A stretch of DNA of 36,378 bases from Pseudomonadota bacterium (GCA_021848325.1 JAJZUU010000027.1:1-36378), one strand, 5' to 3'. Shown: positions 8,781 to 16,912, counted from the first letter of the stretch. Notes: generated by a model not told the origin, from the letters alone. Translations and numbers: made by a program.

Positions 8781-8839
8781 TCCCTTGCGAGGAGCAAACC
8801 CGGCCGCGTCGTCGCGCCACTACCCCAATCATCCCGCGC

Positions 8840-8855
8840 TGGAACGTGTTCCGCT
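8840..8855 (+). promoter_or_regulatory. candidate sigma-54 (-24/-12) promoter
   Basis: TGGAACG-N4-CCGCT matches the consensus TGGCACG-N4-TTGCT at the invariant GG and GC with correct spacing; two of the -12 bases differ. Transcription would start near 8866, 50 bases before the gene at 8916. It overlaps a short palindrome GGAAC-GT-GTTCC (8841-8852). An alternative sigma-70 -10 (ATTATAG, 8871-8877) is also close by. Weak prediction. Confidence 0.3.
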
Positions 8856-8915
8856 GCCGAATCGGGAATTATTATAGAAGGTTTTGCTTAGTCGCGCCTT
8901 CAGGGAGAATAGATT

Positions 8916-10769
8916 ATGACCGGTGTTTGCGGCTGGATGGGGCCTCTCCCGTTGGATGGCGCTCCCCAACGCCTTATCGACCAAATGACGGGGGCCGTCG
9001 GGAGCGGGCCGGGGCAGGCGTGCACCAGTATCGGGACGGGTTACGGTATTGCCGCAACTTCGCCGTTCGGTCTTGCCAGCATTCATCGGGAGGAAGGGTT
9101 GCTCGCAGCGGTCGATGGGCGGATTCATTGGGACGCCCCGGATCTGGCACGCATGGCGCAGGACATTTCGCCTGCGGCGGCGCTGGCCCTCGCCTACCGG
9201 CGCCATGGCACGGCGTGCCTGACCATGCTCCATGGTCCTTTCAGTCTTGCGGTCATCGAGCCTGCCGCGGGGACTGCGCTGCTCGCCATCGACCGTATGG
9301 GAATCCATCGGATGTGTTTCGCGCATCGTCCCGGGGGCCTTGTGTTCGGCTCCCACTGCGATGCGGTGGTACGCCATCCCGCCGTTGCGCGCAACATCGA
9401 CCCCCAGGCCGTCTTCAACTACCTCTACTCCCACATGGTTCCCGCGCCGGGGAGTATTTATCAAGGCGTCGAAAAACTCCTGCCGGGACAGTTCGCCGTG
9501 CTGCGGAACGGACGCGTCTCCCGAGACTTTTACTGGGAAGCGGAATGGGAAGATGATGAGAGTGGCGATTTCGAGGCGCGCACCGACGAGTTCAGGCAAT
9601 TGCTCGAGCGGTGCGTGAGCGACGTGCTCGACCGGCATCCCACCGGCACTTTTCTGAGCGGAGGGACCGATAGTTCCACCGTATCCGGCATGTTCCGCCA
9701 GGTGACCGGCGAACCCGCCGAGACGTTTTCCATCGGATTCGAGGCCGAGAATTTTGACGAGATTGAATATGCCCGAATCGCGGTGAATCGATTCCGCGCA
9801 CATCCCCATGAATACTATGTCACTCCCGACGATGTGGTGCGCACCATCCCGCTGATTGCGGCGACCTATGACGAGCCGTTCGGCAATGCCTCGGCGGTGC
9901 CGACCTACTATTGCGCGCTGAGGGCCAAAGAGGCCGGTATTGAGGTTATGCTCGCCGGGGATGGAGGGGACGAAATTTTCGGCGGCAATGCGCGCTACGC
10001 GAAACAGAAGGTATTCGAGACCTACTGGAAAATCCCCGCCGCCGTACGCAAGGGGCTGATCGAGCCGGTTCTTCTGAATCTGCCCGGAGCGAAGCGGTTC
10101 CCGCCGGCGCGCAAGGCGCAAAGCTATGTTCAGCAGGCGCGCATTCCGTTGCCGGATCGTCTGGAGACATATAATTTTCTGAACCGGGAGCCGCTTGAAT
10201 CCATCTTCGAAGCCGCCTTCTTGCGGACGGTCAACCCGGATGAGCCGGCCGCGATCCAGCGCGAGGCCTACTTCCGCACGCGCTCCCGGTCGCCAATCAA
10301 CCGTATGCTGCACCTCGACTGGAAACACACCCTGGCGGACAGCGATCTGGTCAAGGTGGGCCGCATGTGCGAGGCCGCCGGGGTGGAAGTGCGTTATCCT
10401 TTGCTGGATGAACGGATGGTCGCATTTGCCGCCAAGCTGCCGCCGTCGTATAAGGTGAGGGGCTACAAGCTGCGCTGGTTTTTCAAGGAAGCGCTGAAGG
10501 ATTTTCTGCCTCAAGAAATCATTCACAAGAGCAAGCACGGTTTCGGGCTTCCGTTCGGGCTCTGGATGCAGCACCACGCGCCACTGCACGAGCTCGCCCA
10601 CGCCAGCCTGAACGCCTTCCGGGAACGCGGTTATCTACGGGAGGACTATCTCGACCGTTTGATAGATGTCCATCGCAGCGGCCACGCCACTTATTACGGA
10701 GTGATGATCTGGGTGGTCATGATGCTGGAACAATGGTTCCAGTCCCACGAGTTTCATGGCGGCCGGTGA
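8916..10769 (+). CDS. asparagine-synthase-like amidotransferase with degenerate glutaminase domain
   Basis: The protein has 617 residues and the two-domain layout of asparagine synthetase B. The C-terminal synthetase half is well kept: the ATP pyrophosphatase loop FLSGGTDSST (about residues 245-254), ETFSIGFEAENFDEIEYAR, LAGDGGDEIFGGNARY, and the later EVRYPLLDERM and KHGFGLPFG. In the N-terminal half the start is MTGVCG, so the usual catalytic Cys2 is at position 5, and the RGPD and NGEIYN signatures of glutamine-binding AsnB proteins are missing. It may use free ammonia, need N-terminal processing, or catalyse another ATP-dependent adenylation. GAGAATAG upstream of the ATG at 8916 is a weak ribosome site. 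In XrtA loci such enzymes are thought to amidate uronic acid or other carboxyl groups of the glycan; the true substrate is unknown. Confidence 0.85.
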   Translation: MTGVCGWMGPLPLDGAPQRLIDQMTGAVGSGPGQACTSIGTGYGIAATSPFGLASIHREEGLLAAVDGRIHWDAPDLARMAQDISPAAALALAYRRHGTACLTMLHGPFSLAVIEPAAGTALLAIDRMGIHRMCFAHRPGGLVFGSHCDAVVRHPAVARNIDPQAVFNYLYSHMVPAPGSIYQGVEKLLPGQFAVLRNGRVSRDFYWEAEWEDDESGDFEARTDEFRQLLERCVSDVLDRHPTGTFLSGGTDSSTVSGMFRQVTGEPAETFSIGFEAENFDEIEYARIAVNRFRAHPHEYYVTPDDVVRTIPLIAATYDEPFGNASAVPTYYCALRAKEAGIEVMLAGDGGDEIFGGNARYAKQKVFETYWKIPAAVRKGLIEPVLLNLPGAKRFPPARKAQSYVQQARIPLPDRLETYNFLNREPLESIFEAAFLRTVNPDEPAAIQREAYFRTRSRSPINRMLHLDWKHTLADSDLVKVGRMCEAAGVEVRYPLLDERMVAFAAKLPPSYKVRGYKLRWFFKEALKDFLPQEIIHKSKHGFGLPFGLWMQHHAPLHELAHASLNAFRERGYLREDYLDRLIDVHRSGHATYYGVMIWVVMMLEQWFQSHEFHGGR

Positions 10770-10773
10770 ATAA

Positions 10774-10820
10774 CCGGAACATCCGGCTGCGAGGGGTGTT
10801 GCCGCGCACGAATCGCGCGG
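10774..10820. terminator. possible bidirectional terminator hairpins between convergent genes
   Basis: Two short perfect stems sit between the convergent stops at 10769 and 10846: CCGGA-aca-TCCGG (10774-10786) and CCGCGC-N7-GCGCGG (10802-10820). Neither is followed by a clear T run, so Rho-independent termination is only a possibility. Confidence 0.3.
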
Positions 10821-10845
10821 TACGGCTCCAAGACCAGCCATGAAA

Positions 10846-12171
10846 TCAGCGCCGGTATCCGCGTAACGGTACGCCGGGGGTCCCGTTCAACCCCGGGCAC
10901 CCGGCTCTGGCCGTGTCCCTCCCCGAGCTTTGTTCCTCCTGCTGTTTGAGCAGTATCACCTTGCTCAGCACGATGACCGCCAGCAGGTGGTAGTAGAGAT
11001 CGAAATTGGACAGCCCCAGGAACGCCCCCCCCGATGCATAACCGATCAGGCTCACCTGGGCCATGCCGGCGAGGTCGGCCGCCCATTTCGCGCCGGGGGA
11101 GCCCCTCGCCTTTCGTATCACCCAACTGCCCGTCCTCCAGGCCGCGATGCCCAGGGCGAGAAACAGCGCCAGGCCTACGAAGCCCTGTTCACCCAGCACC
11201 TCGAAGTAGATGCTGTGGGCATCGTGCACGTTTCCCGGGTCTGGCGCATAGATGTCGAACAAATCCTCCTTGAAGCATTCGAAGCCGCCGCCTATCAGCG
11301 GACGGGCCTTGGCCAGATTGAAGGCGAAGTGCCAGGCGTTGATGCGGCCCATCGCAGAATCGTCCTCCTGATAGGTATCGATGGTGGCCATGCGGTCGTA
11401 CCACGACTGGGGCATGACGGCGGCGATCAGGGCGACGGTTGCGGCCATCAATATGGCGGTGGCGATCTTGTTGCGGCTTTTCAGCCACAGAAAAAGACCC
11501 ATGGCGGCGAGGCCGATCAGCGCGCCCCGCGACTGGCTGCCGACAATGGAAATGCCGCACAGCAGCATTGCGGCGGCCAGCCCCTGGCGCAGCCAGAACG
11601 ATCTCGTGTTCAGTTGCAGGTAGCGCATCAGAGGAACGGCCATGATCAGGGCCAGGGCCATCTCGTTGTTGCCGCCGATGAAGGAACCCTCCGGCCCCTG
11701 AACGTGATAGACCCCTCCATGGACGATGGTAAAAATACCCCCTTTCACTCCATAGAACCCCAGCGACAGGGCAATCACCCAGATCAGCATATGCAACCGC
11801 TCGCGATTAGTGATGACCAGCAGGGTAATGAAGATCATCAACTGGATCTTGGCCACCTTTTCCATGATCACCCAGGCGGCGGCCTGGTGGAAGGCGAAAG
11901 AAGTGGTGACCACCATCCACAGAACGAACAGCAGCAGCAGCACGGTCTCCCGGGTCCAGGGAATCTTCTTGGGTTCCCGGGAAAACAGCAAGGCGATCAG
12001 CGTGGTGACGGCGACGAGGTACGAGAAAGGGAAATTGTAGGCGAACCCCCAGGCGAGCCTTTGCGGATTCATGTATCCGAGCCAGGAGAACACGTAAATG
12101 CCGACGTAGGGCCGGCGCAGGATGAACGGCAGGCTGCCGAAGACGACCGCGGTGACGAAAAGGTCTCTCAA
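10846..12171 (-). CDS. O-antigen ligase-like protein, putative O-glycosylation ligase of the exosortase A system
   Basis: This polytopic membrane protein (441 residues, about 10-12 hydrophobic segments) matches the XrtA-associated O-glycosylation ligase family by its N-terminus, RPYVGIYVFSWLGYMNPQRLAWG, and its Wzy_C-like region (GRINAWHFAFNLAKARPLIG, then HDAHSIYFEVLGEQGF). The family is thought to transfer lipid-linked glycan to a protein or lipid acceptor on the periplasmic side. The open frame extends to 12558, but homology begins LRDLFVTAVV, which points to a TTG start at 12171. That TTG has GGGGGA about eight bases upstream and overlaps the TGA of the formyltransferase gene (TTGA), giving translational coupling. 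It is the last gene of the operon and converges with the gene ending at 10769. The acceptor is inferred. Confidence 0.85.
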   Translation of the reverse strand: MRDLFVTAVVFGSLPFILRRPYVGIYVFSWLGYMNPQRLAWGFAYNFPFSYLVAVTTLIALLFSREPKKIPWTRETVLLLLFVLWMVVTTSFAFHQAAAWVIMEKVAKIQLMIFITLLVITNRERLHMLIWVIALSLGFYGVKGGIFTIVHGGVYHVQGPEGSFIGGNNEMALALIMAVPLMRYLQLNTRSFWLRQGLAAAMLLCGISIVGSQSRGALIGLAAMGLFLWLKSRNKIATAILMAATVALIAAVMPQSWYDRMATIDTYQEDDSAMGRINAWHFAFNLAKARPLIGGGFECFKEDLFDIYAPDPGNVHDAHSIYFEVLGEQGFVGLALFLALGIAAWRTGSWVIRKARGSPGAKWAADLAGMAQVSLIGYASGGAFLGLSNFDLYYHLLAVIVLSKVILLKQQEEQSSGRDTARAGCPGLNGTPGVPLRGYRR

Positions 12172-13049
12172 GGCGTTTTTCCCCCATGGTTGCCGTCTTT
12201 CGCTACGCCGCGGGAAGCCGTTTGGGTTGAACCGGCCTGCTCGTGGCGCCGGAACCAGTGCACCCGGGCCGGCAGTTCGACCCCCCGCAGCAGCCCGCCG
12301 CCCATGCGCGCCGCCAGCGAGCTCTCGTGGCGCCAGCCGCGGTCTTTCACCTGGTATAGATGGCCCTTCACCGGCTGGCGCTGGCCGAGGCGCTCGCCCC
12401 GTTCCAGGCGGGCCGGCAGATCGGCGTAGACCTCGGCGCTGTCGCGCACCGCGCGCCAGAACAGGGTCAGTTCGTCGTCCCCCGGCTTTACTTCCGGGCA
12501 GATATGGGCGATGAGTTCGCCCGAGTCGATGCCCGGGTCGATGAAATGCAGGGTGCACCCCACCTGCTCCGGCTGTTCGTTGTACAGGGCCCAGAAGGTG
12601 CAGTCCGCCCCCCGGTAGTGGGGCGACAGGCCGCCGTGCAGATTGACGATGCCGAGGCGGCCTTGCTGCAGCAGGGGGCCGCGGATGAGGGAGGTGCCGA
12701 ATACCGCGATCAGGTCCGGCCGGAGCCGGTCCGCCAGTGCCGCCACTTGGGGATGGTTGATGTGGGGCACCTCCAGCAGCAGGTCGGGGCGTTCCAGGCG
12801 AGGGGCGGCGGCGCCGAAGAAAAAGCGCGCCTCGCCGCCGTCGGCATAGCGCCGGCGGTCCCGCAGCCAGCGCCAGCCCTTGCGCCAGAGCACGGCCGGT
12901 CTAATCACCTTGGCGAGCTTCTCCCTGTTCCACCGGCTGCCCGTCTCCTGCACGATGGCCACCGGGCGGGCGGCCCGGCACAGGCGATTGGCGACGTACA
13001 GGTGCCGGGGGGAGCGCCCGCACAGGATCATGACGGAAAGGCTAGACAT
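12168..13049 (-). CDS. formyltransferase family protein, candidate sugar N-formyltransferase
   Basis: A 293-residue protein of the methionyl-tRNA/sugar formyltransferase superfamily. The core reads FGTSLIRGPLL, then GIVNLHGGLSPHYRGAD, then FIDPGIDSGELI, so the catalytic triad is intact as Asn136, His138 and Asp175. Related enzymes use 10-formyl-tetrahydrofolate to formylate amino groups of nucleotide sugars. It lacks the tRNA-binding layout of Fmt, and its surroundings point to sugar modification. No sugar aminotransferase lies in the window, so the amino sugar would come from elsewhere or from deacetylation of the polymer. The ATG at 13049 follows a GGGGGG stretch and overlaps the upstream stop by eight bases; its own stop overlaps the O-ligase start. 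The C-terminal 60 residues are basic, of unknown role. Confidence 0.82.
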   Translation of the reverse strand: MSSLSVMILCGRSPRHLYVANRLCRAARPVAIVQETGSRWNREKLAKVIRPAVLWRKGWRWLRDRRRYADGGEARFFFGAAAPRLERPDLLLEVPHINHPQVAALADRLRPDLIAVFGTSLIRGPLLQQGRLGIVNLHGGLSPHYRGADCTFWALYNEQPEQVGCTLHFIDPGIDSGELIAHICPEVKPGDDELTLFWRAVRDSAEVYADLPARLERGERLGQRQPVKGHLYQVKDRGWRHESSLAARMGGGLLRGVELPARVHWFRRHEQAGSTQTASRGVAKDGNHGGKTP

Positions 13050-14256
13050 GGTCCGCCCCCCGTACCGGCGCCCTTGGCGGGACGGCGATGTCCGCCAGGT
13101 CCATCATCAGGGCGTCGGCGAAAAACTTTGCCGCCCAGTTGGGATATTCGAACCGGGAATAACCGCCCCAGATCGGGGCGGAGCCGGCGATGCCGCCGTT
13201 GACCGCCTGGTCCGGGTCGTCCAGGCGCTGCTTGTTCTTGAGATAGGCGATGGCGCGCCGGGCGGGCTCGCGCAGTTCCGGCGCGCCGTAGTCCTGGGCC
13301 AGCCGCGTCCAGTTGAGGCTCATCTGCGCCACCCCGGTGAGGCAGCAGTAGGATGCCGCGGGGACCCAGCCGTCCCGGTAGGTGCCCGCCAGCCAGCCGT
13401 CCTTCTGTTGCGCCTTGGCCAGCGCCCGGGCCGCCCCGAGCGCCGCCACCAGGTAGCGCTCCTCCCCCGCCAGAAGGCCGCTTTCCAGCAACCCCCGGAT
13501 GGCGTAGGCGATGGTGTGGGTGAAGGGCGCGCGGTCCGGGGTGAAGGCGTTGCTGGCGAACCAGCCGCTCCCGGTCTGCTGGGTGAGGGCCCAATCCAGG
13601 TTGCGGATGGCCGCCCGTTCCAGCTTGGCCTCCCCCGCCGCCAGGGCGGTGGCCAGCAGGGCCCAGGTGGCGCGGGTGTTGTAGGTGTGGGGCACGCCGT
13701 TGTGCTCGAAGCGGCGCCAGCAGCCGTCGGCGTCCTGGTGGCGGGCGAGCCAGTGGCCGGCCCTGACCGCGGCGTCCAGGCATTCCTCGCGGCCCAGTTG
13801 CAGGTAGCCGGCCAGCATGCCGTGCATGATCTGGCCGGTGTTGAAGATTACCGGGTGGCTGCCGGGCTCGCCGAAATGGCCGGGGAAGGCCCCGTCCGCT
13901 TGCTGGAGGGACAGCTCCCAGTCGATCATGCGCCGGGCGCGGGCCTCCAGCTCCGGCCGGTCCAGCAGCTTGGCCGCGGCCAGGAAGGTCTCGATGATGT
14001 AGCCGGTGGTTTCCGGGTAGCTGGGCAGCCAGCCGTCCTCGAAACTCCAGCCCGCCGAGACGCCCCCGGCATCGGGGCAGCCGTCGCGCTGGTCCTGGGC
14101 ACGGCAAAGCCAGCCCAGGGCGGCGTCCAGGTGCGCGGCGTGCTCCCGTTCGGGCGGGCGGACGGGCGCCAGCAGATCGTTTACCAGCAGCCGCAAATGG
14201 CGCGGGCGCCAGGGCCGGTAGCGCAGGGGCAGGGCGAATAAGGTGGCGGGGTTCAT
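13042..14256 (-). CDS. alpha/alpha-toroid repeat protein of unknown function in exopolysaccharide operon
   Basis: The 404-residue protein has no signal peptide and is built of six similar helical units. Five of them carry a Q-x-x-D-G or close variant: AQDQRDG (53-59), LQQADGAF (117-124), RHQDADGCW (172-180), TQQTGSGWF (225-233) and AQQKDGW (282-288); the sixth is degenerate (about 335-365). This is the pattern of alpha/alpha-toroid proteins such as terpenoid cyclases, prenyltransferase beta subunits and some polysaccharide lyases and epimerases. The acid motif DxDD of squalene cyclases is not evident, so terpene cyclisation is not supported. Aromatic residues and acidic pairs between units (SFEDGW, PSYPETTG) could line a sugar-binding cleft. 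It is coupled by ATGA overlap to the PaaK-like gene and overlaps the formyltransferase start, which suggests a shared task. Glycan lyase, epimerase or modifying activity is a guess. Confidence 0.72.
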   Translation of the reverse strand: MNPATLFALPLRYRPWRPRHLRLLVNDLLAPVRPPEREHAAHLDAALGWLCRAQDQRDGCPDAGGVSAGWSFEDGWLPSYPETTGYIIETFLAAAKLLDRPELEARARRMIDWELSLQQADGAFPGHFGEPGSHPVIFNTGQIMHGMLAGYLQLGREECLDAAVRAGHWLARHQDADGCWRRFEHNGVPHTYNTRATWALLATALAAGEAKLERAAIRNLDWALTQQTGSGWFASNAFTPDRAPFTHTIAYAIRGLLESGLLAGEERYLVAALGAARALAKAQQKDGWLAGTYRDGWVPAASYCCLTGVAQMSLNWTRLAQDYGAPELREPARRAIAYLKNKQRLDDPDQAVNGGIAGSAPIWGGYSRFEYPNWAAKFFADALMMDLADIAVPPRAPVRGADHV

Positions 14257-15659
14257 GGCCGGATCTCCGGTATGGACTGGGCGCCGTCCAGGCCCGGCGG
14301 CAGCGGCACGTGGCTGACGACGTAGCGATGCTTGCCGGAGGCCTCCGGCGGGATCTCCTCCACCAGCCGCAGTTCCACCCGGACGTCCGCCCCCAGGCGC
14401 GCCCGGATGCCGCTCACCACCTGGTCCCGGGACTGGGGGCCCCAGGACGCCGCCGCCACCAGCAGCACCTCGACCGAGCGCACGCCGTGCTGGACGAACC
14501 TGAATTCCCCTACCCCGGGCACCGCGCGCAGCACGTAGATCACCGCCAGGGCGTGCATGATGGCCCCGTCCGAACGTACCACGAAGTCGGTATTGCGCCC
14601 CGAGACCTCCGCGATCACGTGCAGCCCGCGGCCGGCCTTGCAGGGCTCGGTTGCCAGGCGCACCATGTCGCCGGTACGGTAGCGGATGAAGGGCTGCGCC
14701 TCGGAGCAAAGCCCGGTCATCACCGCTTCCCCCAGATCGCCGGGGGCAACCGGGCGGCCCGCCGGGTCCAGCACCTCCAGGATGATGCTTTCGCTCATCA
14801 GCAGCATCTGTCCCTCGGGCGTCTCATGGGCGGTGAAGCCGATGTCGCGGCTGCCGAACTCGTTGGCCGCCGGCACCCCGAACACCTCTTCGATCAAGGC
14901 GCGCTGGTGCGGATAGAGCGGCTCCCCGGTGGTGCACACCACCCTGAGGCCGGGCAGCCTCAGGTCCGTCCCCCGGTCCCGTGCCCGGGCGGCGAGCAGG
15001 GCGACGCTGCTGGCGTAGCCGTACACGCACTTGGGCCGGAAGGCGCGCATGGCGTCCATGTAGCGGTCCATGTTGGCGGGCGACATGGCGAAGGCGTTCA
15101 GCACCAGTTGATTGAGCAGGCGGTCGCGCAGGGTCTTGATGCGGTCGGTCTTGCCGAGTTCCACCGGCGCGCCCCACAGGTACACCTCCCTTTCCCCCAC
15201 GTCCGCCCCCCACCAGCGGCGGGCGCGGATGCGCCCGGCCGCATCGGAGGCCTGGCGCGAGCGGCCATAGTAGAAGATCAGCGGCTGGCCGCTGGAGCCG
15301 CCGGTGTTGTACTGGAACGCGCCGCCGGGGGCATCCCGCCAGACCATGCGCTCCAGGTTTTCCCGGACCTCCTGCTTGGCCATGGTGGGCAGCCGCCGCA
15401 GGTCTTCCGCGGTCAGGGGCGCGCTCCCTCGCCGCAGGTCCAGGCCCGCTTGCGCGATCCGGCCGGCGTGCCAGGGGCAGTGGGCCGCCGCCAGCCGCAG
15501 CAGGGTCTTCAGCTTCTCCATCTGCAGGCGCTCGATCTCGGCCCGGGAGCGCCACTGGCTGCGCTCCAGTTCCTGCAGATAGGAAAAGGTGGGACGCCGC
15601 AGCAGGCGTTCCTGCAGGGGGTAGATGAGGCGGCGCGCCAGATAGGGATTCATGTTCAT
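14253..15659 (-). CDS. phenylacetate-CoA ligase/CapK-like adenylate-forming enzyme
   Basis: A 468-residue member of the PaaK/CapK branch of the AMP-binding superfamily. ATP-binding motif YNTGGSSGQP is at 117-126, followed by the mid-domain EFGSRDIG, then YRTGDMV, and near the C-terminus ASGKHRYVV containing the probable adenylation lysine. PaaK enzymes activate aromatic acids as CoA thioesters; CapK-like relatives are common in capsule and exopolysaccharide loci, where they are presumed to activate an acid for attachment to a sugar. The usual XrtA-associated acyl-CoA ligase is a different, longer family, so this is not that enzyme. The start at 15659 overlaps the upstream glycosyltransferase stop (ATGA) and the stop overlaps the toroid protein start. 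Substrate unknown. Confidence 0.82.
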   Translation of the reverse strand: MNMNPYLARRLIYPLQERLLRRPTFSYLQELERSQWRSRAEIERLQMEKLKTLLRLAAAHCPWHAGRIAQAGLDLRRGSAPLTAEDLRRLPTMAKQEVRENLERMVWRDAPGGAFQYNTGGSSGQPLIFYYGRSRQASDAAGRIRARRWWGADVGEREVYLWGAPVELGKTDRIKTLRDRLLNQLVLNAFAMSPANMDRYMDAMRAFRPKCVYGYASSVALLAARARDRGTDLRLPGLRVVCTTGEPLYPHQRALIEEVFGVPAANEFGSRDIGFTAHETPEGQMLLMSESIILEVLDPAGRPVAPGDLGEAVMTGLCSEAQPFIRYRTGDMVRLATEPCKAGRGLHVIAEVSGRNTDFVVRSDGAIMHALAVIYVLRAVPGVGEFRFVQHGVRSVEVLLVAAASWGPQSRDQVVSGIRARLGADVRVELRLVEEIPPEASGKHRYVVSHVPLPPGLDGAQSIPEIRP

Positions 15660-16912
15660 CGGCTGCGCACCAGATCGGTTTCCTTGGGCTTGCCCCCGGT
15701 CGCGGCGACCTGTTCGTGCAGGCGGGAGAATTCCTCGACCAGGGTCCCCACCCGGTCGTCCCAGGAATTGGCGCGGGCGTGGGCGACGATCGCCTCCCGG
15801 TCCCAGTCCGCGGCCAGCGCCCGGGCGATGGCTTCCCGCAACGCCCGCGGGTCGCCGAAGGGGACCACCGCACCGAGTTCGGGGCCGGACACCACCTCCG
15901 CGTTGCCGCCCACGTCGGTGGCGACCACCGGCAGGCCGCAGGCCATGGCCTCCAGGAACACGTTGGCCCAGCCCTCGTTGCGGGTGGCCAGCACGAACAG
16001 GTCCGCCGCGGACAATGGCACGCGCACCTGCTCGGGCGGCATGGCGCCGAGGAACAGCACCGCGTCCTCCAGGCCCGACTGGGCCACCTGCAGGCGCAGC
16101 GCGTCTTCCCGGTTACCCTCGGGGCCGGCGCCGCCGACGACCAGGTAGCGCAGGCCCGGGAAGCGCCGGCGCAGGGCGGGCAGGCACTCGATCACCCGAT
16201 GGAAGCCCTTGCGTTCCACCAGCGCCCCCACCGACACCATGACCGGGGCGTCCGGCGGCAGGCCCAGGCTGCGGCGCGCCTCCTCCCGGGGCATGCTGCG
16301 GAATTTGGCGGTGTCCACGCCGTTGCCCACGACCCGGATCTTGGATTCGTCGATTCCCATGGCCACCGCGTGCCGCTTGAGGGAGGCGGACACGGAAAAT
16401 ACGCGCGCCGCGGCCTGCAGCGCCTTGACCATGCGCCGCCGCCTTGCCGGGTCGCGCGCCAGGGGCACCTCGGTGCCGCGCAGGGTGATGGTCACCGGGA
16501 CCTTGAGCCACTTGCCGAGCAGGGTGGCGGCGTAGCCGTCGGGGTAGGCGAAGTGGGCGTCGATCAGGTCGCAGCCAAAGCGCCGCCGCACGCGCAGCAG
16601 GGTGGGCAGGCTGCCCAGGGCGAGCAGCAGCCCGTCCAGCCATTTGAACGCCCCGGGCACGGAAAGGAAGCGCGGGTGCAGCACCTCGACGCCGTCCTGC
16701 ACCTCCCGGCGCGGCGCCCGCGGCCGGAAATGGGGACGCCAGCGGTGGATCAGCCCTTGCAGGGGGAACCAGGGCACCGGGGCCACCACCGTGAGCGGCA
16801 GCACCTTGCCCACCCGGAACATGCGCTCGCGAATGAACAGCCCGCCGTTGGGCTGCCCCGGGTGCGGGAACAGGGTGCTGAACACCACCAGGCGCGGGGC
16901 GTCACGAGGCAT
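15656..16912 (-). CDS. glycosyltransferase family 4
   Basis: A 418-residue GT-B retaining glycosyltransferase. The N-terminus reads RLVVFSTLFPHPGQPNGGLFI, and the C-terminal domain has VSVGALVERKGFHRVI and the E-x7-E motif EGWANVFLE. The midsection contains IDAHFAYPDGYAA and the donor-loop VVGNGVDTAKF. The frame is open to 17038 but conserved sequence starts at the ATG at 16912, which overlaps the upstream gene by 11 bases. The presence of several different glycosyltransferases implies a repeat unit of several sugars. Donor and acceptor cannot be read from sequence. Confidence 0.87.
   Translation of the reverse strand: MPRDAPRLVVFSTLFPHPGQPNGGLFIRERMFRVGKVLPLTVVAPVPWFPLQGLIHRWRPHFRPRAPRREVQDGVEVLHPRFLSVPGAFKWLDGLLLALGSLPTLLRVRRRFGCDLIDAHFAYPDGYAATLLGKWLKVPVTITLRGTEVPLARDPARRRRMVKALQAAARVFSVSASLKRHAVAMGIDESKIRVVGNGVDTAKFRSMPREEARRSLGLPPDAPVMVSVGALVERKGFHRVIECLPALRRRFPGLRYLVVGGAGPEGNREDALRLQVAQSGLEDAVLFLGAMPPEQVRVPLSAADLFVLATRNEGWANVFLEAMACGLPVVATDVGGNAEVVSGPELGAVVPFGDPRALREAIARALAADWDREAIVAHARANSWDDRVGTLVEEFSRLHEQVAATGGKPKETDLVRSR

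Larger units (their letters stand above)
8430..8915. other. 486-bp divergent intergenic region with palindromic element
   Basis: This stretch lies between the divergent deacetylase-like gene and the asparagine-synthase-like gene. It contains the palindromic element at 8700-8780 and a possible sigma-54 site at 8840-8855, both listed separately. Base composition is mixed, with an AT-richer part at about 8540-8640 (CCTATAATCCTAAGAATTGG at 8551-8570) that could hold a promoter. No coding frame here looks convincing. Confidence 0.5.

Noticed and set aside
8648-9556. Long plus-strand open frame over the intergenic region and the start of the gene at 8916
   Set aside because: It has no recognisable motifs and overlaps the clear asparagine-synthase-like gene in another frame; high GC produces such shadows.
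10930-12429. 499-codon plus-strand open frame opposite the O-ligase
   Set aside because: It is rich in Gln, Gly, Asp and His without any motif and is antisense to a polytopic membrane protein gene.
13042-14256. Squalene-hopene or other terpene cyclase
   Set aside because: The repeat pattern is similar but no DxDD-type acid motif was found, the length is too short for a two-domain cyclase and the operon is for polysaccharide.
14253-15659. Standard exosortase A-associated acyl-CoA ligase
   Set aside because: The protein has PaaK/CapK motifs and length; the XrtA ligase family has a different, longer AMP-binding architecture.
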